In this document: positions 1-5,737 of the stretch, in pieces | Layout: every line of letters starts with the position of its first letter | Position numbering within the stretch: the stretch's first letter is position 1 | From: Thermoplasmata archaeon | GTDB taxonomy: Archaea > Thermoplasmatota > Thermoplasmata > Thermoplasmatales > Thermoplasmataceae | DNA length: 6,071 nt | NCBI GenBank assembly: GCA_021797025.1 | Contig: JAKAAK010000196.1 | Span: forward strand, 1-6,071 | Direction: 5' to 3' | The notes under the pieces: generated by a model | What the model saw: only the letters and a program-made list of their open reading frames with translations | The model's database searches: none | Told to the model about the DNA's origin: nothing | Position numbers and translations under genes: made by a program

Positions 1-339
1 CATTTTCTCCCTTGCCGGTGTAATATATCCCGTCTTCTTGAGTATCATATCCATAGCAACCTGATTTTTTATAAGCTTCAACCCGAAGCACCTGGAGAAC
101 CCATAAAGTGTCATGTCGTCATAGGTTGGCCCCAATCCCCCTGATGAGACAATAAGGTCCCCAGTGGAGAAGGCCTCCCTGAATGCTCCCGATATTTCAT
201 CGAGGTTATCCCTGACGATTATCCCCTTAACAACATCGTACCCAGAATATGTGAGCAATTCGCCGATATATGAAAAATTTGTATTTACCGTCCTGCCTTT
301 CAGTATTTCATTTCCAATCGTGACTATAACCGCTTTCAT
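1..339 (-). CDS. CinA/MoaB-like molybdopterin-binding-fold protein, N-terminal part (runs off left edge)
   Basis: The first 113 codons, from the ATG at 339-337, are open to the window edge, so the C-terminus is missing. The protein begins MKAVIVTIGNEILKGRTVNT, followed by a spaced N-T-N and, at residues 67-75, the GGLGPTYDD block. This order (GNEIL-G-R-x-x-N-T-N, then V-R-D-N, then S-S-G-G-L-G-P-T-x-D-D-M-T) is the signature of the MoCF-biosynthesis/CinA N-terminal domain (COG1058). Family members bind molybdopterin-like or nucleotide ligands; the bacterial CinA N-terminal domain has been linked to ADP-ribose pyrophosphatase activity, whereas many archaeal members are stand-alone domains of unknown role. 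The cut-off hides whether a C-terminal deamidase domain follows. There is no SD motif: the ATG is one base from an AT-rich tract and has a TATA box about 23 nt upstream, so the mRNA is probably leaderless. It is divergent from the sugar-acid dehydratase and probably unrelated in function. The family call is firm; the exact activity is unknown. Confidence 0.85.
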   Translation of the reverse strand, partial: MKAVIVTIGNEILKGRTVNTNFSYIGELLTYSGYDVVKGIIVRDNLDEISGAFREAFSTGDLIVSSGGLGPTYDDMTLYGFSRCFGLKLIKNQVAMDMILKKTGYITPAREKM

Positions 340-357
340 ACTTTAATATAATTAAAT

Positions 358-365
358 AATATAAA
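358..365 (-). promoter_or_regulatory. TATA box of the CinA-like gene
   Basis: On the minus strand the sequence reads TTTATATT, close to the archaeal consensus TTTAWATA. Its centre is about 23 nt from the start codon at 339, the spacing expected if transcription begins at or next to the ATG (leaderless mRNA). Confidence 0.5.
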
Positions 366-394
366 AATAATGTGCAAAATACCACATTAGCACC

Positions 395-413
395 TATGTA
401 CATATCCGGATAT
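395..413. promoter_or_regulatory. Overlapping palindromes in the divergent promoter region (candidate operator)
   Basis: TATGTACATA (395-404) and ATATCCGGATAT (402-413) are both perfect palindromes sharing three bases, with centres 8 bp apart. They lie 10 bp upstream of the TATA box of the dehydratase gene, where archaeal activators usually bind. The second palindrome contains ATATCCGGA, which differs by one base from ATATCCTGA found upstream of the SDR gene. Binding by a regulator is inferred, not shown. Confidence 0.45.
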
Positions 414-422
414 AGATTTAAG

Positions 423-430
423 AAATATTA
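423..430 (+). promoter_or_regulatory. TATA box of the sugar-acid dehydratase gene
   Basis: AAATATTA is centred about 24 nt before the ATG at 451, in an AT-rich tract without an SD motif near the start. This geometry fits a leaderless transcript that begins at or very near 451. Confidence 0.45.
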
Positions 431-450
431 AACAATAAAAATATGATTAT

Positions 451-1563
451 ATGAAGATTGAAAGTGTGAGGATAATCAGCAGGGAAAAGGTGGAGCAGCC
501 CGTTTACAGATATGTAAAACCAACGGATTATTACAAAAGTATACTTGGTGAGGTATCGCCAACAGAGGCAGCCATGATCAATGAGGTTTGCACTCTTGAG
601 ATGAGGGCAGGTGATTACACAGCATACTATAACACAACATCAGACGTTGCAGATTTTGCTATGGAACTTTCAAAAAAATTGAACGGATTCGATGTTTCCG
701 AAATCAACATGGCATGGGATATGCTTTACAGGTTGTCCCTGCCCCTGGGCAGATCAGGCGTCATGATGCACGCACTCAGTGCAATCAACATTCTCATGTA
801 CGACCTGTATTCGAGGTATCTCAATGTTCCCGCATACCGGATAATGGGCGGTCCAACACGGAAGAGGATAAGGGCATATGCATCCCATCTGCATCCAACA
901 GCCATACCGGAATTGCAGGAAGAGGCCAGAAAATATGTCTCAGAGGGATATAAAACCATGAAGATGAGATTTATTTCAGGACCAGCCGATATTGATGGAA
1001 TTGACAAAAATATTGAGCTTGTAAGGTCCATAAGGGATGCCGTGGGATATGATGTGGAACTCGCGGGGGACGCGTGGATGTCCTGGAATTACAACTTTGC
1101 ACTTAAAATGGTAAAGAAGCTTGAAAAATATGATATGGCATGGGTGGAGGAGCCGGTCATGCCTGATGATTTCGAGGCCATGAAGATGCTGTCTACGAAA
1201 ACCGGGATTCCTATATCGGAGGGTGAACACCATTATCATGTGTATGATTTCAAGAGATTGCTGGATGCAGGCATAAGAATACTGCAACCAGATGCTGTAT
1301 GGACAGGCGGCATAACACCGATGAAAAAGATAGCAGCGCTTGCCGAGACCTACGGTGCAATTATTGTTCCACATACCGGCAATGTTTACAATCTCCACTG
1401 CATAATATCAGAGCCGGAAAGCGTGACTCCAGTTGCTGAGTTCCTGACAAAATACAGGGAATGGATGGAGCAGGATATGAATGGAATCCCGTTCCCTGTA
1501 AACGGATATATTGAACTGAATGACAAACCGGGATTCGGCATAGAGTACAAAAAATTAAACTAA
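451..1563 (+). CDS. L-rhamnonate dehydratase-like enolase-superfamily protein
   Basis: This 370-residue protein probably dehydrates a sugar acid, most likely L-rhamnonate to 2-keto-3-deoxy-L-rhamnonate, in the cytoplasm with Mg2+. It has the mandelate-racemase subgroup layout: a capping domain (about 1-130, ending in N-V-P-A-Y-R-I-M-G-G) and a TIM barrel. Visible active-site positions are K168/K171 and R173 after barrel strand 2, metal ligands D207 (GDAWMSW), E233 (WVEEP) and E259 (EGEHH), H260, D281 (LQPDAVW) and the general base H308 (IVPHTG). The spacings E259-D281 (22) and E259-H308 (49) match what I recall of E. coli RhmD, as do GEHH, LQPD-x-x-W-x-G-G, PVNG and KPGFG near the C-terminus. 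The length is slightly shorter than bacterial RhmD (about 400). The SDR further along resembles L-rhamnose dehydrogenase, which supports the substrate guess. Alternatives are L-fuconate, L-lyxonate/L-mannonate or another aldonate. The subgroup is firm; the substrate is inferred. Confidence 0.82.
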   Translation: MKIESVRIISREKVEQPVYRYVKPTDYYKSILGEVSPTEAAMINEVCTLEMRAGDYTAYYNTTSDVADFAMELSKKLNGFDVSEINMAWDMLYRLSLPLGRSGVMMHALSAINILMYDLYSRYLNVPAYRIMGGPTRKRIRAYASHLHPTAIPELQEEARKYVSEGYKTMKMRFISGPADIDGIDKNIELVRSIRDAVGYDVELAGDAWMSWNYNFALKMVKKLEKYDMAWVEEPVMPDDFEAMKMLSTKTGIPISEGEHHYHVYDFKRLLDAGIRILQPDAVWTGGITPMKKIAALAETYGAIIVPHTGNVYNLHCIISEPESVTPVAEFLTKYREWMEQDMNGIPFPVNGYIELNDKPGFGIEYKKLN

Positions 1564-1579
1564 TTGGTTACGCTCTATG

Positions 1580-1587
1580 TTTAATAT
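1580..1587 (+). promoter_or_regulatory. Possible TATA box of the lactonase-like gene
   Basis: TTTAATAT lies in the 55-bp spacer after the dehydratase stop codon. It would start transcription near 1608-1610, at the first GTG or the SD motif of the next gene. Read-through from the dehydratase promoter is equally possible, because no strong T-tract separates the two genes. Confidence 0.3.
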
Positions 1588-1608
1588 CTAGTTTTAGATC
1601 GAAACTGT

Positions 1609-1613
1609 GGTGA
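1609..1613 (+). promoter_or_regulatory. Ribosome binding site that selects ATG 1619
   Basis: GGTGA (allowing for the adjacent GTG codons) sits 5 nt before ATG 1619 and matches the archaeal anti-SD. The reading frame is also open from GTG 1607 and GTG 1610, but these overlap the SD, so ATG 1619 is preferred unless the transcript is leaderless at 1607. Confidence 0.5.
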
Positions 1614-1618
1614 AGCAA

Positions 1619-2377
1619 ATGTCTGAAAATGTGTTCAGGGTTAAAATAATTAAAACCGGGGAATCATGGGTTCCAGGTCCCGAGGTATACCGTATGTCTG
1701 GCTGGGATTCATGGGAGCTTCTGCATTTCCATATGGTCCTTGCATACAACAGGGATACCAATTTTCTGATAAATACCGGACTTCCAGAGGATCTTACAGA
1801 GAGAAACAGTGCCATGGTGCGGTTTGCAGGAGAGAAAGCAAAATTCACTGCACTGGATTCCATTGATATTCTCAAAAATATGGGATTCCCTCCCGGAACC
1901 ATTAAAAATATATCATTTACGCCCCTGCAGGACTACACAACCGGAAGAGCGGATGAGTTTCATGGAGCCACATACCACATACTGAAGAAAGGCTGGATAA
2001 ATGATATTGTTGTTCCCGGAGATCACAATGAGGAAAGGAACATGTTTGTACCAGAAAAAGTTCTACAGTATCTTGATTTCAGTGCGCACAGCAGGATGAA
2101 ATATTTTGATGCGGAAGTGATTACTGAACTGGTGCCCGGAATAGGTGCATTATGGGTAGGATGCCACCACAGGGCCTCTCTTGCATTCATAATCATGACC
2201 TCCGTTGGAAATGTTGTATTCACTGACGCAGCATTCAAGAAGAATAACATAAGCAATAAAATTCCCATGGGCATTTCTGAAAATATATTCGAATGCTACC
2301 GGGCTTACAGAATCCTGGAACAGTACGGGACGGTACTGCCTGCCTACGATCCTGATATAACAGACATGGAATTTTGA
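1619..2377 (+). CDS. Metallo-beta-lactamase-fold (lactonase-like) protein lacking the HxHxDH metal motif
   Basis: The 252-residue product follows the layout of N-acyl-homoserine-lactonase-like MBL proteins. It has an early strand ending in an acidic or glycine turn (F-L-I-N-T-G at 49-54), a region at 100-110 where the family has T-H-x-H-x-D-H-x-G-G, a G-C-H-H-R-A-S segment (181-187), a V-V-F-T-D-A strand (199-204), and a final V-L-P-A-Y-D-P (239-245) where the family has P-x-H-D-P. The metal motif reads T-P-L-Q-D-Y-T-T-G, so both His, the Asp and the third His are replaced, and the late His is Tyr; only H183/H184 and D203 remain as possible ligands. In the context of a rhamnose dehydrogenase and a rhamnonate dehydratase, a lactonase would fit. 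However, the missing ligands mean it is either a non-metal enzyme, a binding or sensor protein, or inactive. It lies 55 bp after the dehydratase on the same strand and is probably co-transcribed. The fold call is moderately sure; the function is unknown. Confidence 0.7.
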   Translation: MSENVFRVKIIKTGESWVPGPEVYRMSGWDSWELLHFHMVLAYNRDTNFLINTGLPEDLTERNSAMVRFAGEKAKFTALDSIDILKNMGFPPGTIKNISFTPLQDYTTGRADEFHGATYHILKKGWINDIVVPGDHNEERNMFVPEKVLQYLDFSAHSRMKYFDAEVITELVPGIGALWVGCHHRASLAFIIMTSVGNVVFTDAAFKKNNISNKIPMGISENIFECYRAYRILEQYGTVLPAYDPDITDMEF

Positions 2378-2399
2378 TATGAGAACATCATGACCTGAC

Positions 2400-2413
2400 T
2401 TTTTATATTATTT
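2400..2413 (+). terminator. Weak T-tract terminator after the lactonase-like gene
   Basis: TTTTT (2400-2404) followed by an AT-rich run and TTT begins 23 nt after the stop codon. Archaeal termination needs only a T-tract in the RNA, so this is a plausible but weak terminator. Confidence 0.3.
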
Positions 2414-2467
2414 CTCCAGGCCTGTAATATAACTATAAGCTTCACATCACTCTACTATTGTATTTTA

Positions 2468-2475
2468 TTTATATA
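2468..2475 (+). promoter_or_regulatory. TATA box candidate for the UbiA-like gene
   Basis: TTTATATA is a near-perfect archaeal TATA box and predicts a transcript starting near 2498, with a leader of about 30 nt. A second TATA-like run, TTATATAT at 2481-2488, would give a start near 2510. No SD motif precedes ATG 2530, so the true start site is open. Confidence 0.45.
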
Positions 2476-2529
2476 AAAAATTATATATTGGAATCACAAA
2501 AAATTATTGAGTAAGTACAGATTAATTAC

Positions 2530-3243
2530 ATGGTAACATCCATGCCGGACAGGTTGAAAGAATGGTACGTGCCAGCATATGGGCCTATACGTTTCCGGGC
2601 CATAATTGGCCTGACCTTTTATCCATACACACTCATGGTCAGCTCTCTGGTATTCTTTGGCAGTTTCTTTTTCCATGGCATCCATGTTCTGAGGTCTGTT
2701 TACCTGTTCATAACATTTATGATCTGCCTTGGAATTTCAGCCCATTGCTTTGATTCGTCCCTCAAAAGGTCTCCGGGGCCGTGGGCAAAATATCTCTCAC
2801 GGAAAGCTATGATAATCGCAGGCTTTGCATCACTGGTTGCCGGTATTTCCTTTTCCTTCTATTTTGCACTCTTTGTGGTCCACCTTTTACTAATTGCCGG
2901 GGCGGTGGAAATATTCTTCGTGTTTGCATATAATCTGGAGCTCTTCAGGGGATTTTTTCATAATAATATATTCCTTGCATTTTCTACAGGTTCTATGCCT
3001 GTTGTATCTGGTTATCTTATACAGGGAGGAAGCAATTTTATAGTGATATTGATGATGATCGCCACCGGTTATTCGCTGCTTCAGATACAGATACAGGCAT
3101 CAAGACCATACAGGTCATTGGTCAGGGGTGAGCTTATTGATGCCAGCAAACTGGCAAAGTATTATGAGAATATATTGAAGTCTGTAGTGACTTTTTCCAT
3201 ACTGCTGGCACTGCTTGTTATTGTTACAAATAGTGGGCTATGA
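2530..3243 (+). CDS. UbiA-like multispanning membrane protein
   Basis: This 237-residue, very hydrophobic protein has six to eight likely membrane segments (about 24-49, 55-74, 93-112, 113-135, 145-165, 168-188 and 216-234). Two motif regions suggest a divergent UbiA prenyltransferase relative. The first is I-S-A-H-C-F-D-S-S-L-K-R-S-P-G (69-83), where UbiA-like proteins have A-A-H-x-x-D-E-x-x-G-R-P. The second is A-Y-N-L-E-L-F-R-G-F-F-H-N-N (133-146), which matches the A-Y-N-L-E-L-(F)-G-G-x-x-H form of an uncharacterised UbiA-like family; a basic Q-A-S-R-P-Y-R-S-L-V-R-G loop (189-200) follows. UbiA enzymes join prenyl chains to aromatic or sugar-like acceptors using Asp-rich motifs, but here only D75 of the first motif is kept, so catalysis is uncertain. 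It is shorter than typical UbiA (about 280-300). It starts at ATG 2530; ATG 2542 (M5) is an alternative. It sits between the lactonase-like and transporter genes with its own spacers, so any link to sugar use is not established. Confidence 0.6.
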   Translation: MVTSMPDRLKEWYVPAYGPIRFRAIIGLTFYPYTLMVSSLVFFGSFFFHGIHVLRSVYLFITFMICLGISAHCFDSSLKRSPGPWAKYLSRKAMIIAGFASLVAGISFSFYFALFVVHLLLIAGAVEIFFVFAYNLELFRGFFHNNIFLAFSTGSMPVVSGYLIQGGSNFIVILMMIATGYSLLQIQIQASRPYRSLVRGELIDASKLAKYYENILKSVVTFSILLALLVIVTNSGL

Positions 3244-3285
3244 ATAGTATCCTGCATTAATTTCTTGCAGTGCTGATGCGAACCA

Positions 3286-3293
3286 TTTAAATA
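3286..3293 (+). promoter_or_regulatory. Consensus TATA box upstream of a tiny ORF
   Basis: TTTAAATA matches the archaeal consensus exactly and is preceded by GAACCA as a BRE-like stretch. Its centre is about 25 nt before the ATG at 3314, so transcription would begin right at that ATG. It could be the promoter of a small RNA or mini-gene, or a second promoter giving the transporter mRNA a leader of about 120 nt. Confidence 0.4.
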
Positions 3294-3313
3294 GATTGCG
3301 TATGAACTTTGCA

Positions 3314-3355
3314 ATGGAAGAGTTCACAACAAACTCAATATTATTAAAATTTTAG
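3314..3355 (+). CDS. Possible leaderless 13-codon ORF upstream of the transporter
   Basis: The ORF reads MEEFTTNSILLKF and ends at TAG 3353-3355; an in-frame ATG at 3302 would extend it to 17 codons. The only support is its position, since ATG 3314 lies exactly where the TATA box at 3286 predicts the transcript start. I recognise no homology. It could be a leader peptide, a chance ORF inside a small RNA, or nothing. It ends 80 nt before the transporter start and does not overlap it. Confidence 0.2.
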   Translation: MEEFTTNSILLKF

Positions 3356-3396
3356 TGTATCTTTACGTTCATATTATGGAATAGTTTGGAAATCAC

Positions 3397-3404
3397 TATA
3401 TATA
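3397..3404 (+). promoter_or_regulatory. TATA box of the transporter gene
   Basis: TATATATA is centred about 25 nt before 3426, predicting a start just upstream of the ribosome binding site and a leader of about 10 nt. Confidence 0.5.
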
Positions 3405-3426
3405 CAATAGTACAAATACATTACAA

Positions 3427-3431
3427 GGTGA
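3427..3431 (+). promoter_or_regulatory. Ribosome binding site of the transporter gene
   Basis: GGTGA lies 4 nt before ATG 3436 and fixes this start. The same element precedes the lactonase-like and dehydrogenase genes. Confidence 0.55.
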
Positions 3432-3435
3432 AGTT

Positions 3436-4797
3436 ATGGTTGAAAGTAAAACTTATGATGACGCGCCACTTTCGAGTACACATTTTAAATGGACACTGAT
3501 AGCCTCCCTGGGAGATTTTCTGGATGCAGGAATGCTCGCAGGTACAGGGATAACCCTGCTTGCAATTGGAACCCTGCTGAATTTTACGACACTGGAAGAT
3601 GGTCTCCCAGCGCTTATTACACTTCTGGGGGCAGCATTCGGCGCTCTGACCTTCGGACGGCTAGGTGATAAATTCGGAAGGAAGTTCATTTATCAGATGG
3701 ACATGCTTATATATGGAGCTTCTGCCATACTGCTGGCACTAACTGGCATTTTTCCATCGAGGATATTCAACATAGTCTGGGCAATGGTGTTCTATGCTAT
3801 GGTTGGCATAGCGGTTGGTGCTGATGTGCCAACCTCATGGAGCCTTATAACTGAATTCTCTCCAAAAAACTATCGTGGAAGGTTGATGAGCATAACTACA
3901 ATTATGTGGTATGTCGGTGTTCTGGTGGAGCTCGGAATTGCTATTGCTCTGTACAATACTGGAATGGTACTGTTCAGGACGATATGGATATTCCTGGGAT
4001 TACTGGCATTTGTCAGCTGGCTCCTGAGAAGGGACCTCACAGAATCTCCCAGATTCGATATGATGCGTGGAAATAAGACAGATCTTGAAAAATCGGCCAA
4101 ACAATTGCACATAAATATAAGCGAGGAGGAAAATAAAAAATTCACGATAAAAAAATACAAGGAGTTATTCAAGAATTATGGCTGGTTTATGCTCCTTGCC
4201 TGGTTTCTCTATCTCATGTGGGGGATACCTGCTTCTACATACGGTGAATTCTTTCCCTATATCTTCAGCTCCCTTCATCTGGTAAGCCTCAGAGATACTT
4301 ATGCATTTGAAGCGGTATACTTCGGAAGTGCAATAGTGCCGGGATTGGTTATTTTCTACTACTTATCAGACCGTGTTGGTAGGGTGCCTTTATACCTCAT
4401 AAGTGTGGTCATGGCTGCAATATCCTTTTTCCTGCTCATCTACCCACCATTCCTCAAAAACGTCGGCATACTGCTGCTTTCATTCCTGCTCTTCGGAATA
4501 GGTCAGGGACTGGGCATATGGCCTACTACCAGACTACTATCACTTGAGCATTTCCCAACAAGTCTCAGAAACTCTGGACAGGGATTTGTCTGGTTTACCA
4601 TGAGATTCGAGGCAGGAATATTCGGGCTGTTCACACCAATGATAGTTGCCTTCGGTATAGGGTACATAGGTTGGATCGCCGGTATATTCTTTGTAATGGC
4701 CTTCATAGTGGTATTGTTCCTGTATATGTTCAAACCGGAATATGTGAGAACTGAGAGGAAATCGCTCGAGGAAACATCACGGGATGAGGTCTCGTAA
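3436..4797 (+). CDS. MFS transporter, sugar-porter-like
   Basis: The 453-residue product is a 12-helix major facilitator superfamily permease of the inner membrane, most likely a proton-coupled importer of a sugar or sugar acid. The two halves each carry the MFS loop 2-3 motif: G-R-L-G-D-K-F-G-R-K (74-83) and S-D-R-V-G-R-V-P-L (311-319). After helix 4 is P-T-S-W-S-L-I-T-E-F-S-P-K-N-Y-R-G-R (132-149), the usual E-x-x-P-x-x-x-R-G-R block. L-T-E-S-P-R-F (201-207) begins the central cytosolic loop, as in sugar-porter and metabolite:H+ symporter families. That loop (about 198-245) is rich in Lys and Glu. The short charged tail (about 432-453) is also as expected. It has its own promoter and ribosome binding site, and T-tracts follow the stop. 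Given the neighbouring rhamnose-type enzymes, L-rhamnose uptake is the most economical idea, but MFS substrate cannot be read from sequence. Confidence 0.85.
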   Translation: MVESKTYDDAPLSSTHFKWTLIASLGDFLDAGMLAGTGITLLAIGTLLNFTTLEDGLPALITLLGAAFGALTFGRLGDKFGRKFIYQMDMLIYGASAILLALTGIFPSRIFNIVWAMVFYAMVGIAVGADVPTSWSLITEFSPKNYRGRLMSITTIMWYVGVLVELGIAIALYNTGMVLFRTIWIFLGLLAFVSWLLRRDLTESPRFDMMRGNKTDLEKSAKQLHINISEEENKKFTIKKYKELFKNYGWFMLLAWFLYLMWGIPASTYGEFFPYIFSSLHLVSLRDTYAFEAVYFGSAIVPGLVIFYYLSDRVGRVPLYLISVVMAAISFFLLIYPPFLKNVGILLLSFLLFGIGQGLGIWPTTRLLSLEHFPTSLRNSGQGFVWFTMRFEAGIFGLFTPMIVAFGIGYIGWIAGIFFVMAFIVVLFLYMFKPEYVRTERKSLEETSRDEVS

Positions 4798-4806
4798 ATT
4801 TATTAA

Positions 4807-4843
4807 TTTTTATTGTAAAAACTCTATGTATTTTTAATTTTTT
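4807..4843 (+). terminator. T-tract terminator region of the transporter gene
   Basis: Three T-runs lie downstream of the TAA at 4795-4797: 4807-4811, 4831-4835 and 4838-4843. There is no strong hairpin, as is usual for archaeal factor-independent termination. Confidence 0.5.
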
Positions 4844-4867
4844 GATAATAAATCATTTAGTGTTAAA

Positions 4868-4927
4868 AACAGGAAGCACCAACCGATAGTGGGTGGAATA
4901 AGCCATTCAATTCGATTCGGCTCCCCA
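4868..4927. other. GC-rich island between convergent genes, possible ncRNA or element remnant
   Basis: About half of the bases in this stretch are G or C, whereas the flanking spacer is strongly AT-rich. It contains an imperfect hairpin, CCAACC (4879-4884) with GGGTGG (4891-4896), and an AGCC/GGCT pair (4901-4904 and 4919-4922). On the plus strand one frame is open for 22 codons (4867-4932) and includes E-A-P-T-D-S-G-W-N-K-P-F, but it has no start codon. On the minus strand ATG 4928-4926 opens a 21-codon ORF behind an AT-rich TATA-like run. It may be a small RNA, a mini-gene or the relic of a transposase gene. None of these is proven. Confidence 0.25.
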
Positions 4928-4949
4928 TTTTATAAAAATTTTATAAACC

Positions 4950-4956
4950 AAAAAAA
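4950..4956 (-). terminator. T-tract terminator of the dehydrogenase gene
   Basis: The minus strand reads T seven times in a row, beginning 15 nt after the TGA stop codon at 4974-4972, and is followed by an AT-rich run. This is a good archaeal terminator facing the one of the convergent transporter gene. Confidence 0.5.
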
Positions 4957-4971
4957 TCTGTAGTTGGTTCA

Positions 4972-5733
4972 TCATTGCAGATTGACCAGCATTCCACCAT
5001 CTACTAGGAGTTCTGATCCATTTATATAAGTATTTTCGTCAGAAACCAGGAACAGGGCAGGTAGGGCAATGTCAGAAGGCTCCCCTAACCTTCCAAGTGG
5101 TATTCTATTTTCCATATATTTTCTTTTTTCCTGATTAGAAAGATCATCACGGTTTATATCGGTTATGATGGTACCCGGCTCCAGGGAATTTACCATGATT
5201 CCATGTTCCCCGAGTATGATTGCCAGGGAGTGCATCAGGCCGTTCATTGCGGATTTTGTAGTGGTATAATGTGCCTGGTATTTGCCGCCAACTATGGCAC
5301 TTATAGAACTCATAAAAAGTATCTTCCCTTTGGTACCTGTCTGAATCATCATCTTTGAAATTTCCTGTGTTATAAAAAAATGGCTTTCCACATTTACCTT
5401 CCATACGCTTTCAAAGAGCTTCATGTCAATATCGAAAAAATCCTTAAATGGGCATATGCCTGCATTATTAACAAGTATATCAACTGTTTTGAATTCGGTT
5501 CTGATATATTTAATCAGCCCGTCTACCTCCTCCATCTTCGCCTGGTCTATTCTGTATTTTTCTCCGGCAACACCCTTGCTCCTTATATATTTGACAGTAT
5601 CCTCTGCGGCTTCATCGTTGTTTGCATATGTAATCATCACATTTGCACCCCGATCGGCCAGGGCAGTAGCAATGGCATTTCCTATTCCCCTTGACCCACC
5701 TGTCACTATTGCATTTTTATTTCTAAAATCCAT
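4972..5733 (-). CDS. L-rhamnose 1-dehydrogenase-like SDR, NAD(P)-dependent
   Basis: This is a 253-residue classical short-chain dehydrogenase, probably oxidising L-rhamnose to L-rhamnono-1,4-lactone in the cytoplasm. Counting from ATG 5733, the Rossmann motif T-G-G-S-R-G-I-G is at 11-18, N-N-A-G at 89-92, and the tetrad Asn in W-K-V-N-V-E-S at 114. The catalytic Ser is about 143 (M-S-S-I-S-A), with Tyr 156 and Lys 160 in Y-T-T-T-K. The blocks N-A-G-I-C-P-F, S-S-I-S-A-x-V-G-G, E-P-G-T-I-I-T-D-I-N-R-D-D-L-S and the ending D-G-G-M-L-V-N-L-Q match what I recall of bacterial (Azotobacter) L-rhamnose 1-dehydrogenase and the characterised NADP-specific Thermoplasma acidophilum enzyme. The Arg in the glycine motif fits NADP use. 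The frame is open to GTG 5742 and ATG 5739, but GGTGAT at 5743-5738 favours ATG 5733. It lies 91 bp downstream of the regulator gene on the same strand. The SDR call is certain; rhamnose is likely, with L-lyxose or L-mannose as side substrates. Confidence 0.85.
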   Translation of the reverse strand: MDFRNKNAIVTGGSRGIGNAIATALADRGANVMITYANNDEAAEDTVKYIRSKGVAGEKYRIDQAKMEEVDGLIKYIRTEFKTVDILVNNAGICPFKDFFDIDMKLFESVWKVNVESHFFITQEISKMMIQTGTKGKILFMSSISAIVGGKYQAHYTTTKSAMNGLMHSLAIILGEHGIMVNSLEPGTIITDINRDDLSNQEKRKYMENRIPLGRLGEPSDIALPALFLVSDENTYINGSELLVDGGMLVNLQ

Positions 5734-5737
5734 CAGC

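Noticed and set aside
164..346. Plus-strand ORF of 60 codons at the left end
   Set aside because: It lies opposite the CinA-like gene, whose conserved motifs explain the region.
372..393. GTGC...GCAC inverted repeat in the divergent spacer
   Set aside because: The arms are only 4 bp with a 14-nt loop, so this is expected by chance.
2417..2424. Palindrome CAGGCCTG in the spacer after the lactonase-like gene
   Set aside because: It is only 8 bp, stands alone with no second copy and has no clear relation to a promoter.
4868..4930. Possible tRNA or tRNA fragment, suggested by TTCGATT followed by a C-rich end
   Set aside because: No 5-bp T-stem can be formed around the loop, there is no matching acceptor arm or anticodon arm, and the stretch is too short.
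4972..5733. Glucose/galactose 1-dehydrogenase or FabG identity for the SDR
   Set aside because: The NAGICPF, TDIN-x-x-DLS and terminal VNLQ blocks fit L-rhamnose 1-dehydrogenase better, although a profile search would be needed to close the question.
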